Shown: positions 17,618 to 26,467, counted from the first letter of the stretch. The stretch: DNA of 64,000 nt from Caballeronia sp. LZ062 (GCF_031450785.1 NZ_JARTWB010000002.1:2604001-2668000); one strand, 5' to 3'. The notes: generated by a model from the sequence alone, not told the origin. Made by a program: numbers and translations.

Positions 17618-18018
17618 GTGGGGACGGCCTTCTGGCGCGCCCCTCCGACGATTCGGCGCCGTTTCGCGCCAGGTCTCGGGCCTTCTTTGCTATCAAAACC
17701 CTCGCGCCGCCTTCGAACGAGGCGCTTGGTATGATAGCGCAGCGCAAACCCAATCTGGACAAGGGTTTCAAAGATTTACCCTTATGTAACGAGGCGTTCC
17801 GGCCGGCGTTTTCGAGGTCGATCGCGAAAGACGGATCTTTGTCTGCCGATGCGGCCTTATCGGACAGCGCGCCGTTGGTTTTTGCCAACGTTTGACCCCC
17901 AATTCGCCCACCCTTTCGGGCTGCAAGCCTTGCCAGGACTAGCTTTCGCGGGTGCGGGCGCCGGTGCGTTTCGCGCGCGTCCGCTCACGCGCTTCCCGCA
18001 TTCCTCAAAGTTCGACGC
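17596..18018. other. hup-mnmC intergenic region
   Basis: About 420 bp beyond the hup promoter. Opposing open frames exist on both strands (near 17608-17895), but neither looks like protein and neither has a good ribosome site. A TATGAT hexamer near 17732 may be part of a promoter for mnmC. I see no hairpin or repeat of note. Confidence 0.5.
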
Positions 18019-19833
18019 ATGACCGATACATCGCCCGTCTGCGGGCCGCTCCTCGCGCTTCACGATCTTCCGGCGCGCTGGAAGACGAGGCGCATGTTCA
18101 CCTTCGTCGATACCGCAGCGCGCTTCGACGGTCTCGGTCTCGTCCGTGTGTTATGGCGTCTCTGGCGTGACGACACCGCGCGCTCCGAACGTCTTCACGT
18201 GGTCGCCGTCTTACCGCTCGACGCGCTCGATGCGCCGCCATCCCTCGCCGACGATCCGCTTTGCGCCGAGCTTGCCCGCGCCTGGCCGATGCGCGTGCCC
18301 GGCGTCCATCGTCTGGAATTCGAGGCAGGGCGCGTGATGCTCACGCTTGCCGTTGGCGACGACATGCTGTCGACGCTCTGGCTGCGCGCCGACGCGTTTC
18401 ATATAGACGCGGCGCTCGACGACGATCCGCGCAAGCTGAGCAAGACGCTCGCGCGCTTTGCCGGTGACGACGCGACGCTCTCCGTGGACACCGCCGAGCC
18501 CGTGCGCGACTCGTGGATCCGCGCACTCGGCGCATCGGGTTTCGAATGCCAGCTCATAGGCGAACGACTCGCGGGCCGCTTCGCGCCGCGCTGGCGCGTG
18601 CGCCGTCACGAACCGCCGCTTGCCACGGACTTAAGCGCGCGGGAGGCCATTGTCATCGGCGCGGGGCTGGCGGGCTGCGCCGTGACCGCGCGCCTTGCGT
18701 CGAGCGGCTGGCGCATAACGATGATCGACCGGCACGCATCGCCGGCGCGCGATGCATCGGGTAATCCGGCGGGCGTGTTTCATCCGATCGTCTGGCGCGA
18801 CGACAGCGTCGCCGCGCGGCTCACGCGCGCGGGCTTCCTGCTCGCGCTGCGGCAATGGCACGCGCTCGAAGCCGCTGGCCACGACCTGCAACGCAGCCGC
18901 GCGGGTCTGCTGCAAATCGCCGATACGCCTGAAGACGCCGATGCGCTCGCCGCCGCCATCGCGCGATTCGGCTACCCGCGCGACTACGTGACGCCGATGA
19001 CGCGCGAAGAAGCGTCGGGCATCGCGGGCGTCGATGTGGCGCGCGGCGGCTGGTTCTTTGCGCGCGGCGGCGCCATTTCGCCCGCTGCGGTCTGCGCGGC
19101 GCAACTCGCCGCATCCGGCGATGCGCTCACCACGCGCATGAACACGGCCGTGGCGCAGATCGCCTTCGATGGCCGCGACTGGCGCGCGCTCGACGCGAAC
19201 GGCGGACTCATCGCGAAAGCGCCGATTCTCGTACTGGCGAATGCGCACGATGCAGCGCGTCTCGCCGGCTCATACGGCGAGCCGACGCGCGGCGTCCGCG
19301 GCCAGCTTTCGATTCTCGATAACAGTCCGCTCGACACGCTTCGCCTGCCCGTGATCGGCGACGGCTACGCGGTGCCGCTCGACGCGCGCCGCACGCTGAT
19401 CGGCGCGACGTACGACATCGATGCGACCGATCCGCACGTCCGCGACGCCGGGCACGCCGAGAATGTCGAGCGCGTCGGACGCATGCTCGCCGGGCTGGAA
19501 GGCGTGTCGGCGGTCGACGGGCGCGTGGCATTTCGTTGCGTGACGAGCGACCGCATGCCGATGATCGGCGCGTTCGCCGACGAAGCTGCTGCCCGCCGCG
19601 ATGCGCGGCGTCTCTCGGGCGCGTGGCCGCTCGATTTGCCGCGCATGTCGGGTTTATACGGCGCATTCGCCTTCGGTTCGCGCGGCCTCGTTTGGGCGAC
19701 GCTGGCTGCGGAACTCATCGCATCGCAGATAGAGGGCGCGCCGTGGCCCATCGAACGCGAACTCGCCGAAGCCGTCGATCCCGCGAGATTCTTTTTGCGA
19801 GCGCTACGTCACGGAGAAGTCGCCGCGCCGTAG
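18019..19833 (+). CDS. mnmC: MnmC-like tRNA-modifying FAD oxidoreductase with degenerate methyltransferase domain
   Basis: A 604-residue relative of the bifunctional enzyme that completes mnm5s2U at the wobble base of tRNAs. The C-terminal half is an intact FAD-dependent DAO-type oxidoreductase: dinucleotide motif VIGAGLAGCAV (about 212-222), DASGNPAGVFHPIVW, GGWFFARGGAISPAAVCAAQ and ESDRMP-like VTSDRMPMIGAF. The N-terminal half is recognisable (LPARWKTRRMFTFVDT, WPMRVPGVHRLEF, RFAPRWRV). However, the SAM-binding GFGxGxNF is replaced by AARFDGLGLVRV, and the later catalytic stretch by DAALDDDPRKLS. About 40 residues are also missing at the N-terminus. Only the oxidoreductase step is likely to work. 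Confidence 0.85.
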   Translation: MTDTSPVCGPLLALHDLPARWKTRRMFTFVDTAARFDGLGLVRVLWRLWRDDTARSERLHVVAVLPLDALDAPPSLADDPLCAELARAWPMRVPGVHRLEFEAGRVMLTLAVGDDMLSTLWLRADAFHIDAALDDDPRKLSKTLARFAGDDATLSVDTAEPVRDSWIRALGASGFECQLIGERLAGRFAPRWRVRRHEPPLATDLSAREAIVIGAGLAGCAVTARLASSGWRITMIDRHASPARDASGNPAGVFHPIVWRDDSVAARLTRAGFLLALRQWHALEAAGHDLQRSRAGLLQIADTPEDADALAAAIARFGYPRDYVTPMTREEASGIAGVDVARGGWFFARGGAISPAAVCAAQLAASGDALTTRMNTAVAQIAFDGRDWRALDANGGLIAKAPILVLANAHDAARLAGSYGEPTRGVRGQLSILDNSPLDTLRLPVIGDGYAVPLDARRTLIGATYDIDATDPHVRDAGHAENVERVGRMLAGLEGVSAVDGRVAFRCVTSDRMPMIGAFADEAAARRDARRLSGAWPLDLPRMSGLYGAFAFGSRGLVWATLAAELIASQIEGAPWPIERELAEAVDPARFFLRALRHGEVAAP

Positions 19834-19848
19834 TTATCCTCGACAATC

Positions 19849-19857
19849 TGTGGATAA
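19849..19857 (-). promoter_or_regulatory. DnaA box (perfect TTATCCACA)
   Basis: The plus strand reads TGTGGATAA, the exact complement of the consensus DnaA box. It is 16 bp after the mnmC stop codon and forms one arm of a GTTATCC/GGATAAC inverted repeat. Confidence 0.6.
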
Positions 19858-20029
19858 CCCGGTGGAATCCGCAAGAAGGAACTGTGTAGTCGTTGTGCAC
19901 GTAAACGGGACAACCGGACCGCCGTCTTTCACGCGCCAAAAGTTGTTCCGAGTTAACCGCACGAGGCAGCCGGGTTTACCGCGCGCTTTTTCGGTTTACA
20001 CATGCTTGATTTGGAAGCGGAAAACGTAG

Positions 20030-20038
20030 TTGTCCACA
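20030..20038 (+). promoter_or_regulatory. DnaA box-like site TTGTCCACA
   Basis: One mismatch to the TTATCCACA consensus. It lies between the GTTTAC hexamers and upstream of the AT-rich stretch. Confidence 0.4.
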
Positions 20039-20080
20039 GACGGTCGTGCGCCTTGTTAACTACTACTACGTTTATATACA

Positions 20081-20094
20081 GTAAACCTGTAAAC
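20081..20094. repeat. Direct repeat of GTAAAC with an 8-bp period
   Basis: GTAAAC occurs at 20081-20086 and 20089-20094. The same hexamer or its complement also occurs at 19901, 19974 and 19994, giving five copies in under 200 bp. It could be a binding-site array for an unidentified protein. Confidence 0.5.
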
Positions 20095-20564
20095 ACCTGA
20101 AGACGACGCCACCGGGAAGCAGAACGAAGAGCGCGCTCACGGTCAGAATTTCCGTGGAAGCGAACAAGCGGTCGCATTTACATCATAAGAATCATCGACT
20201 TGCGGTTTTCATCGGGGACAGCACTGTGTGGCACAATCGCGCTTCTTCCCGCGTCGCGCCGTTCCGGCGGCGAACGCCTCAATGGAACGCCGCTTGCAAC
20301 GCGAAATTCCGATCATCGCGCTGCAACGTCGTTCGCTGTGTCCGGCCGGTTTCGCTCGAGCGTCGCACTGGAGCCGGACGCGTCGTCTAATTCGTGCACG
20401 GCCGGTTCCGTGACGCCGTGTTCGTTCGTATTCGTTTCGCCTGAATGAACCTACGCCCGCGGTCGGAGCGGGTCGTGCGCATGCGTGCCGTCCGCTGACG
20501 TCTGCCGCGCGAACTGCGCGACCGGACGTGCCCCTCTCGAAGCAACGAAGGAGAAGTCCACACA

Positions 20565-21767
20565 ATGAATTCGGCATTTTCGTTTCTGCCCGCCTGGCCG
20601 CTCGAACCCGACGCCATTCTTTGGGCCGGTCTCGCGCTCGTCACGGCCGGGCTCGCCGGAGAATTGCTTTGGCGCGCGTGGCGCCTGCCGCGCATTACCG
20701 GATACGCGGTCATCGGATTGATTGCGGGCAACGCGGGCCTCGGCGTGATCGACGCCAGCGCGGGCGGGCTGTCGCGTCCGCTGCTGGACGTCGCGCTCGG
20801 GCTCTTGCTCTTCGAACTCGGTGGCCGGCTCGATCTGCGCTGGATCCGCCGAAATCCGTATCTGATCCTGTCGAGCATCGCCGAATCGACGCTCACCTTC
20901 GGTCTCGTGCTGATCGCGCTGATCCTGCTTCATGTGCCGACCATGCCGTCGGTGGTGATTGCTGCGATCGCCATGTCCACGTCGCCCGCCATGGTCATCC
21001 AGCTGAAAACGGAACTGCGCGCGGAAGGCCAGGTCACGCAGCGTCTCCTGACCCTGACGGCGCTGAACAGCATGTACGCGGTGATCGTCGAGAAGCTGGC
21101 GGCGGGCGTGCTGCATCAGGAAATCTATGGCAACACGTTTGCGACGATCCTTCAGCCGCTCTATCTGCTGATCGGATCGCTCGTGCTGGCGTTTCTGCTG
21201 GCGCGCGGCTGCAATCTGCTTTATCGGCGCCTGAACGCGAACGACGAGCATTCGTTCGTGGCGCTGTTCGGTCTCGTGCTGCTCGCCATCGCCATTGCGC
21301 ACCTGTTCAAGCTCTCGACGATTCTCGCGCTGCTCGCGGCGGGCATCATCGTGAAGAACGCGGACGAGCGGCCGCAGTTGTGGCCGTCGCATTTCGGCTC
21401 TGCGGGATGGCTGCTCACCGTCATTCTGTTTGCGCTGACGCTGACATCGTTTGCGTGGCGCGATATCGCGCTCGGCGGCGTCGCGGCGCTCGGGCTGGTT
21501 TTGGCGCGCTTCGTCGGCAAGCTCGTCGGGGTGCTGATTTTCGCGAAACCGAGCGGTCTCGAATGGAAGCAGGGCGTGGCGCTCGGCGTCGCGTTGACGC
21601 CCATGTCCGCGCTCGCGTATCTGCTCGTCGACGATATGTACGTGCTTTATCCCGACTACGATCCGACGCTGCGCGCCATCGTCATGTGCTCGATCGTGCT
21701 CTTGCAGATCGTGACGCCGTTCGTGGTGTACCGTAGTTTGTCGGCCGTGAGCGAGCGGCGCGAATGA
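20565..21767 (+). CDS. Cation:proton antiporter, Kef/CPA2 type (membrane domain only)
   Basis: A 400-residue inner-membrane protein with about 11-12 hydrophobic helices and the Na+/H+ exchanger domain of the CPA2 family. The typical opening is LPRITGYAVIGLIAGNAGLG, followed by LLDVALGLLLFELGGRLDLRWI (with the conserved acidic residue) and IAAIAMSTSPAMVI. No RCK/TrkA-N nucleotide-binding domain is attached, so it is shorter than KefB/C. It probably exchanges K+ or Na+ for H+; which ion is unknown. AGGAG lies upstream, and ybdK follows after 51 bp on the same strand, so the two are likely co-transcribed. Confidence 0.87.
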   Translation: MNSAFSFLPAWPLEPDAILWAGLALVTAGLAGELLWRAWRLPRITGYAVIGLIAGNAGLGVIDASAGGLSRPLLDVALGLLLFELGGRLDLRWIRRNPYLILSSIAESTLTFGLVLIALILLHVPTMPSVVIAAIAMSTSPAMVIQLKTELRAEGQVTQRLLTLTALNSMYAVIVEKLAAGVLHQEIYGNTFATILQPLYLLIGSLVLAFLLARGCNLLYRRLNANDEHSFVALFGLVLLAIAIAHLFKLSTILALLAAGIIVKNADERPQLWPSHFGSAGWLLTVILFALTLTSFAWRDIALGGVAALGLVLARFVGKLVGVLIFAKPSGLEWKQGVALGVALTPMSALAYLLVDDMYVLYPDYDPTLRAIVMCSIVLLQIVTPFVVYRSLSAVSERRE

Positions 21768-21818
21768 GCGCGAGTTCGCCCTTCCGGCCGCTAAAGCATT
21801 GATTCAACAAGAGGCGTC

Positions 21819-22934
21819 ATGGCACTAGAACCTTTCATCAACTCGGAACCGTTCACGTTCGGCGTCGAACTCGAGATTCAGGTCGTGAATAAACACGACT
21901 ACGATCTGACCAAGGCCGCGTCCGACCTCATGCGTCTTATCAAGGACGAGAAGATTCCGGGCAACATCACGCCCGAAATAACGGAGAGCATGATCGAGCT
22001 CTCGACCGGCATCTGCACGACGCACGAACAAGCCGTCACGGATTTGCGCAAGATTCGCGATACGCTGGTTGCGGCAGCGGATCAGCTGAACGTCGGGCTC
22101 GCGGGCGGCGGCACACATGCATTTCAGCAATGGAGCGACCGCCAGATCTACGACGCGCCGCGCTTTCAGTATATTTCCGAGCTTTACGGCTATCTCGCCA
22201 AGCAATTCACGGTGTTCGGGCAGCATGTGCATATCGGCTGTCCCGACCCGAACAGCGCACTCTTTCTGCTGCATTCGATGTCGCGCTACATCCCGCATTT
22301 CATCGCGCTCTCGGCTTCGTCGCCGTATATCCAAGGCGTCGATACGGGCTTTCATTCGGCGCGGCTCAATTCGGTATTCGCGTTTCCGCTGTCCGGCCGC
22401 GCGCCGTTCGTCCTGACGTGGGACAGCTTCGAGGAATACTTCTCGAAGATGGTGCACACGGGCGTCGTGAACAGCATGAAGGACTTCTACTGGGACATTC
22501 GCCCCAAGCCGGGCTTTGGCACCATCGAAGTCCGCGTGATGGATACGCCGCTTTCGGTAGATCGCGCGGCGGCCATCGCGTGCTATATCCAGACGCTCTC
22601 GCGCTATCTGTTGCTCGACAAGCCGCTCACGCCTCAAGAAGACGACTACCTCGTCTACACGTTCAACCGCTTCGAGGCATGCCGCTTCGGAATGGAAGGG
22701 ACGTGCGTGCACCCACAGACGGGCGAGCGGCACACGGTGGCAGAAGACATTCTCGCGACGCTCGACGTTCTGGCGCCGCACGCCGAGGCGCTCGGATCGC
22801 AGGCGGCGCTCGCGCAGATCGCCGACATCGCGCGCGGCGGCGTCAACGATGCCACGTGGCTGCGCGGCGTATTCGACAAAGAGAAGTCGCTGCACGAAGC
22901 CGTGAGACAACAGTGTCTGCAATGGCGCGCTTAA
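21819..22934 (+). CDS. ybdK: YbdK family carboxylate-amine ligase
   Basis: A 371-residue member of the GCS2 family (weak glutamate-cysteine ligase activity has been reported for YbdK). The opening [20 protein letters not shown] carries the first metal/ATP residues (GVELE). The conserved [32 protein letters not shown] and [17 protein letters not shown] follow, ending with a helical tail. The length is normal. It follows the antiporter gene with an AGAGG ribosome site. The true acceptor substrate in the cell is not known. Confidence 0.93.
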   Translation: MALEPFINSEPFTFGVELEIQVVNKHDYDLTKAASDLMRLIKDEKIPGNITPEITESMIELSTGICTTHEQAVTDLRKIRDTLVAAADQLNVGLAGGGTHAFQQWSDRQIYDAPRFQYISELYGYLAKQFTVFGQHVHIGCPDPNSALFLLHSMSRYIPHFIALSASSPYIQGVDTGFHSARLNSVFAFPLSGRAPFVLTWDSFEEYFSKMVHTGVVNSMKDFYWDIRPKPGFGTIEVRVMDTPLSVDRAAAIACYIQTLSRYLLLDKPLTPQEDDYLVYTFNRFEACRFGMEGTCVHPQTGERHTVAEDILATLDVLAPHAEALGSQAALAQIADIARGGVNDATWLRGVFDKEKSLHEAVRQQCLQWRA

Positions 22935-23025
22935 CCGAAGGGCGTGAATGAAGGACGCACAGAAGTCCTTAAGGCACGCTTAAGATTTCTCGCGCATGGT
23001 CGCAGTTTGACGGGTGACCCACATA

Positions 23026-23058
23026 GGCCGCTTGGAGCAAATCCCGAGCGGCCTTTTT
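23026..23058 (+). terminator. Rho-independent terminator of the antiporter-ybdK operon
   Basis: GGCCGCT (23026-23032) pairs with AGCGGCC (23047-23053) across a 14-base loop and is followed directly by TTTTTG. Confidence 0.8.
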
Positions 23059-23372
23059 GTTTTCGCTGTTTATGGAACGCGTGCAAGTCGCTGTGAGAAT
23101 AAAATGCGTGCGCGAACGTTTGAACAGAACGAAAGCACTGCCCTCAAGGTTTGCGCGGAGTGTCCGTATACATCGAGAAGGTGTTGCCAATGCGGTTAGT
23201 CCGGACAACGCAGGAATCTCGCGACGTTCGAAATGGTTACGGCACGTTACGGTGCTTCGAGTGTGCTGAAAATGCAGTCGCTGTGGCGGTATATGGCGAT
23301 GAGCGGCAGTCCTTTTGGCTTCAACGGCAGGCCGTAGGTGGTCTAGAGCGCAGTCTCAACGAAATACCGCGC

Positions 23373-23407
23373 TTTTCCACGGGTTATCCACAGTTTTGCG
23401 TGGATAA
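23373..23407. promoter_or_regulatory. DnaA-box cluster with a perfect 8-bp inverted repeat
   Basis: TTATCCAC (23384-23391) and GTGGATAA (23400-23407) are perfect inverted arms 8 bp apart, giving one exact DnaA box (TTATCCACA) and one facing box (TTATCCACG). TTTTCCACG, a third near-match, lies just upstream. The nearest downstream gene is the MarR-like regulator, 300 bp away. Confidence 0.55.
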
Positions 23408-23708
23408 TTAAGGTGTACGTTTGGTCTCAGTCGCTTAGAATGGCGACTTCGCCGATGGCGGGGTATAGTCGGCAAAAAGCAGCGCCACGGCATCACATAA
23501 CAAGGCGCAAAACGAAGAGGGCGGCAATGTCCCCATTCAGGCAAACCGAATTGGCTTGGTACGCCTGAATTTTGAGACGGCGGGGACCACGAACCGGGAG
23601 AGGTTCCGAAGAACGGGCAACGTGATTCGGGTGGCTTTCGGGGCGAGGTGTTCGCTTAACGGCGAACGGGCTGTCGAAACCCATAAAGCGGAAAACAAGC
23701 GAAAGATT

Positions 23709-24353
23709 ATGAGTGAAGGCGTTTACGGAGAGCAGGCGACGGGGCGGGTGACCCACGGCCTGCTGCGGCTGAGCACGGCGATGCGCAGCCAGGCATGGGA
23801 ATGGGCGGAAAGCGCGGGGCTGACGCCTACCCAGGGTGAAATTCTCGTGTTGCTGATGCAGCGCAAGGGGCCCATGCGCCTCGGCGAAATCGCACGCGAA
23901 ACGGCGCTTACTGCCGCGACCACGAGCGATGCCGTCAGCACGCTCGAAGGCAAGGGGCTTGTCGAAAAGCGCCGCGCCCTCGACGACGGCCGGGCGCTCG
24001 CGGTTCGCCTGACGGCACGCGGCCGGACGGCGGCAAAGAAGGCGCTGCAATGGCCCGACTTCCTGTCGAAGGCGGTCGGCACGCTGCGCGAAGACGAGCA
24101 GGCGACGTTCTACCGCACGCTCCTCAAGACCATTCGCCAGCTCGAAGCGCAACAGCAGATTCCGGCGCATCGCATGTGTCTCTCGTGCACGCACTTCGAG
24201 GCCAGCAAAAATCCGAAGAAGGTTCCGCACCATTGCGCGCTCTTGCAGATCGACATGGCGGACACCGATCTGCGTCTCGACTGCTCGGTGTACGAAGAAG
24301 GCGACCTCGGCACGCAGAAGAAGAGCTGGAAGGTCTTCGCGCAGATCGCCTGA
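23709..24353 (+). CDS. MarR-like winged-helix regulator with C-terminal cysteine cluster
   Basis: A 214-residue protein. Residues about 15-115 form a MarR winged helix: LTPTQGEILVLLMQ, MRLGEIARETALTAATTSDA as the recognition region, and DDGRALAVRLTARGR as the wing. After a dimerisation helix comes an unusual C-terminal domain with Cys157-x2-Cys160, Cys176 and Cys192 plus His162, His174 and His175 (MCLSCTHFE, PHHCALL, LRLDCSVYEE). This spacing would suit a metal ion or Fe-S cluster, making it a possible metal, oxidant or redox sensor. The start at 23709 follows an AAG-rich ribosome site. It has no obvious operon partner; its target may be itself or the next genes. Confidence 0.8.
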   Translation: MSEGVYGEQATGRVTHGLLRLSTAMRSQAWEWAESAGLTPTQGEILVLLMQRKGPMRLGEIARETALTAATTSDAVSTLEGKGLVEKRRALDDGRALAVRLTARGRTAAKKALQWPDFLSKAVGTLREDEQATFYRTLLKTIRQLEAQQQIPAHRMCLSCTHFEASKNPKKVPHHCALLQIDMADTDLRLDCSVYEEGDLGTQKKSWKVFAQIA

Positions 24354-24499
24354 GGCCACGCGGCAGCAGTGTGCGGCATTCCACGCTGTGAGGCGGCGGG
24401 CGAGTCGGTTAGACTGTGCCCGTCGCGCCTCGCCGCGAGGCGCGGCTCGTCATTCATGGACGTTCCGAGCCACGCACGCCGATTCACGGAAAGCCGCCG

Positions 24500-25228
24500 A
24501 TGAAACCTGAAGTCCTGGCCATTCGCCACGTTCATTTCGAAGACCTCGGCAGTCTCGAACTCGTCGTCGGCGACCGCGGGCATCTCGTGCGCTATCTCGA
24601 TGTCGGGCGCGGGCGCATCGGTGCGCCGAATCCGCTCGATCCGTCGTTGCTCGTCGTGCTCGGCGGGCCTATCGGCGCATACGAAGACGCGCAGTATCCG
24701 CATCTCGCTCCACTTTTGTCGATGCTCGAAAAGCGCATCGCCGCGGGGCTTCCCACTATCGGCATCTGTCTCGGCTCGCAGTTGATCGCGCGTGCGCTCG
24801 GCTCGCGCGTCTATTCGTCGAAGACGCTGGAACTCGGCTGGTCGCCGCTCACGCTGACCGAAGCGGGGCGCGCCTCGCCGTTGCGTCATCTCGAAGCGGA
24901 CGGCCAGGCGGTGCCGGTCTTCCACTGGCACGGCGATACCTTCGATCTTCCCGATGGCGCGACGCTGCTCGCGTCCACCGAGGCGTGCGCGCATCAGGCG
25001 TTTTCGTGGGGCGAGCATGTGCTCGCCCTGCAATGTCACGCCGAAGTTCTCGCGGATCGCTTCGAGAACTGGCTCGTCACCTATCCCGGCGATCTCGCCC
25101 GAAGCGGCACGACGGCCACCGCGTTGCGAGAAGCCACCGCGCAGCACGGTCCCGCGCTCGAACGCGCGGCTCGCGCGATGTTCGGCGAATGGCTCGATGG
25201 ATGCGCTAACGGCGCGCATCGGGACTGA
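24500..25228 (+). CDS. Class I glutamine amidotransferase-like protein
   Basis: A 242-residue single-domain GATase1 protein. The catalytic triad is visible: nucleophile Cys90 in GICLGSQLIARALG, and His180 and Glu182 in LALQCHAEV. The oxyanion region LVVLGGPIGAYED is also present. This matches the stand-alone group annotated as glutamine amidotransferase or GuaA-like, which is not GMP synthase itself because the ATP-pyrophosphatase domain is absent. The real substrate is unknown; members act on glutamine or gamma-glutamyl compounds. The start at 24500 (MKPEVLAIRH) was chosen over a longer frame because the conserved domain begins there. Confidence 0.87.
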   Translation: MKPEVLAIRHVHFEDLGSLELVVGDRGHLVRYLDVGRGRIGAPNPLDPSLLVVLGGPIGAYEDAQYPHLAPLLSMLEKRIAAGLPTIGICLGSQLIARALGSRVYSSKTLELGWSPLTLTEAGRASPLRHLEADGQAVPVFHWHGDTFDLPDGATLLASTEACAHQAFSWGEHVLALQCHAEVLADRFENWLVTYPGDLARSGTTATALREATAQHGPALERAARAMFGEWLDGCANGAHRD

Positions 25229-25298
25229 AGCGCGCGCTGCACGAACAAAGTGCTGGTGCTATTCTCGGTCGCTTCTTTGTTCGCGACGGGCTTAACAC

Positions 25299-26411
25299 AT
25301 GAGCGCGCTGTTCCAACCGGCCACCTTACGCGGTCTGCACATTCCGAATCGCATCGTCGTTTCGCCGATGTGCCAGTACTCCGCGGAGCGCGGCGAAGCC
25401 ACTGCGTGGCACATGATCCATCTCGGTCATCTGGCGCTGTCCGGCGCGGGTATGCTGTTCATCGAGGCGACCGCCGTGGAGCCGGACGGACGCATCACGC
25501 CGGGCGATCTCGGTCTCTGGGACGACGCAACCGAAGCAGCGTTGCGTCCGGTACTCGCTGCCATCCGCCAGTATTCGTCCATTCCGGTGACGATGCAGCT
25601 TGCGCACGCAGGCCGCAAGGCGTCGAGCCAGGCGCCGTGGGAAGGCGGCCAGCTCATTTCCGTCGCGGATGGCGGCTGGATGACGCATGCGCCTTCGGCC
25701 ATTCCTCACAAGGCCGACGAAACCGCGCCGCTCGCGCTGGATACCGCCGGACTCATGCGCGTGAAGGAAGCGTTTGCCGCGTCGGCGCGGCGTGCGGCGC
25801 GGCTCGGCATCGACGCGCTGGAAATGCACGCGGCGCACGGTTATCTGCTGCATCAGTTCCTCTCGCCGCTCGCGAACCAGCGCACGGACGAATACGGCGG
25901 CTCGCGTGAGAACCGCATGCGCTATCCGCTCGAAGTTTTCGATGCCGTGCGCGCCGCGTTCCCTGCGGACAAGCCGGTCGGCGTGCGCGTCTCGGCGACG
26001 GATTGGGTGGAAGGCGGCTGGGATATCGAAGACACCATCGCGTTCGCCGCGCAATTGAAAGCGCGCGGCGTCGACTGGATCGACGTGTCGTCGGGCGGCG
26101 TATCGCCGCAACAGAAGATTCCGCTCGAGCCGGGCTATCAGGTGCCGTTCGCGAAGGCCGTCAAGGAAGCGACCGGCGTGAATACCATGGCCGTGGGCCT
26201 GATCACGGACGCGAAGCACGCGGAAGAGATCGTCGCGAGCGGCCAGGCCGACTTCGTTGCGATCGCGCGCGCCATGCTCTACGATCCGCGCTGGCCGTGG
26301 CACGCGGCGGCCCAACTCGGCGCGACCGTCAGCGCGCCGCCGCAGTACTGGCGCTCGCAGCCGCGCGAGCAGAAGCATCTCTTCGGCGACATTTCGTTCG
26401 GACAACGTTGA
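25299..26411 (+). CDS. NADH:flavin oxidoreductase, Old Yellow Enzyme family (YqjM class)
   Basis: A 370-residue FMN-dependent ene-reductase. The OYE barrel opens with LFQPATLRGLHIPNRIVVSP and has Cys25 (SPMCQYS), the redox-tuning cysteine typical of the thermophilic-like YqjM class. The substrate-binding residues sit in MQLAHAGRKA and MHAAHGYLLHQFLSPLANQR, and the phosphate-binding end is VGLITDAKHAEEI and FVAIARAMLYDP. The reaction is NAD(P)H-dependent reduction of activated C=C bonds. It stands alone on the plus strand, 70 bp after the amidotransferase gene, and is followed by a clear terminator. Confidence 0.93.
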   Translation: MSALFQPATLRGLHIPNRIVVSPMCQYSAERGEATAWHMIHLGHLALSGAGMLFIEATAVEPDGRITPGDLGLWDDATEAALRPVLAAIRQYSSIPVTMQLAHAGRKASSQAPWEGGQLISVADGGWMTHAPSAIPHKADETAPLALDTAGLMRVKEAFAASARRAARLGIDALEMHAAHGYLLHQFLSPLANQRTDEYGGSRENRMRYPLEVFDAVRAAFPADKPVGVRVSATDWVEGGWDIEDTIAFAAQLKARGVDWIDVSSGGVSPQQKIPLEPGYQVPFAKAVKEATGVNTMAVGLITDAKHAEEIVASGQADFVAIARAMLYDPRWPWHAAAQLGATVSAPPQYWRSQPREQKHLFGDISFGQR

Positions 26412-26467
26412 TGCATCGCGGTTGAGAACGAAGCGCGCGGGAGTGTACGATACCGTGCTGACGTTGG

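Larger units (their letters stand above)
19834..20564. other. Intergenic region with DnaA boxes, GTTTAC repeats and an AT-rich stretch
   Basis: About 730 bp without a believable gene. Seen directly: an inverted repeat GTTATCC/GGATAAC (19833-19858) that includes a perfect DnaA box; a one-mismatch box TTGTCCACA (20030-20038); and five GTTTAC/GTAAAC hexamers (19901, 19974, 19994, 20081, 20089). A 44-bp stretch of about 30 % G+C lies at 20053-20096. The part from 20180 to 20564 holds only the upstream region of the antiporter gene. Confidence 0.6.
22935..23708. other. Intergenic region between ybdK and the MarR-like gene
   Basis: About 770 bp with no convincing gene. It contains the ybdK terminator (23026-23058) and a cluster of three DnaA-box-like sequences, two of them inverted (23373-23407). 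A TATAGT -10-like hexamer is at 23464-23469, and an ATTCAGGC/GCCTGAAT inverted repeat lies around 23535-23570, ahead of the MarR-like gene. Confidence 0.5.

Noticed and set aside
17559..17895. Opposing open reading frames of about 95-109 codons upstream of hup
   Set aside because: They overlap the hup promoter, lack ribosome sites, show no domain-like sequence and mirror each other on opposite strands.
19953..20177. Minus-strand 74-codon frame in the region after mnmC
   Set aside because: It covers the GTTTAC repeats and a DnaA box, has no clear ribosome site and reads as low-information sequence.
24416..24499. N-terminal extension of the glutamine amidotransferase
   Set aside because: The added 28 residues are Arg/Pro-rich and precede the start of the conserved domain; the ATG at 24500 fits.
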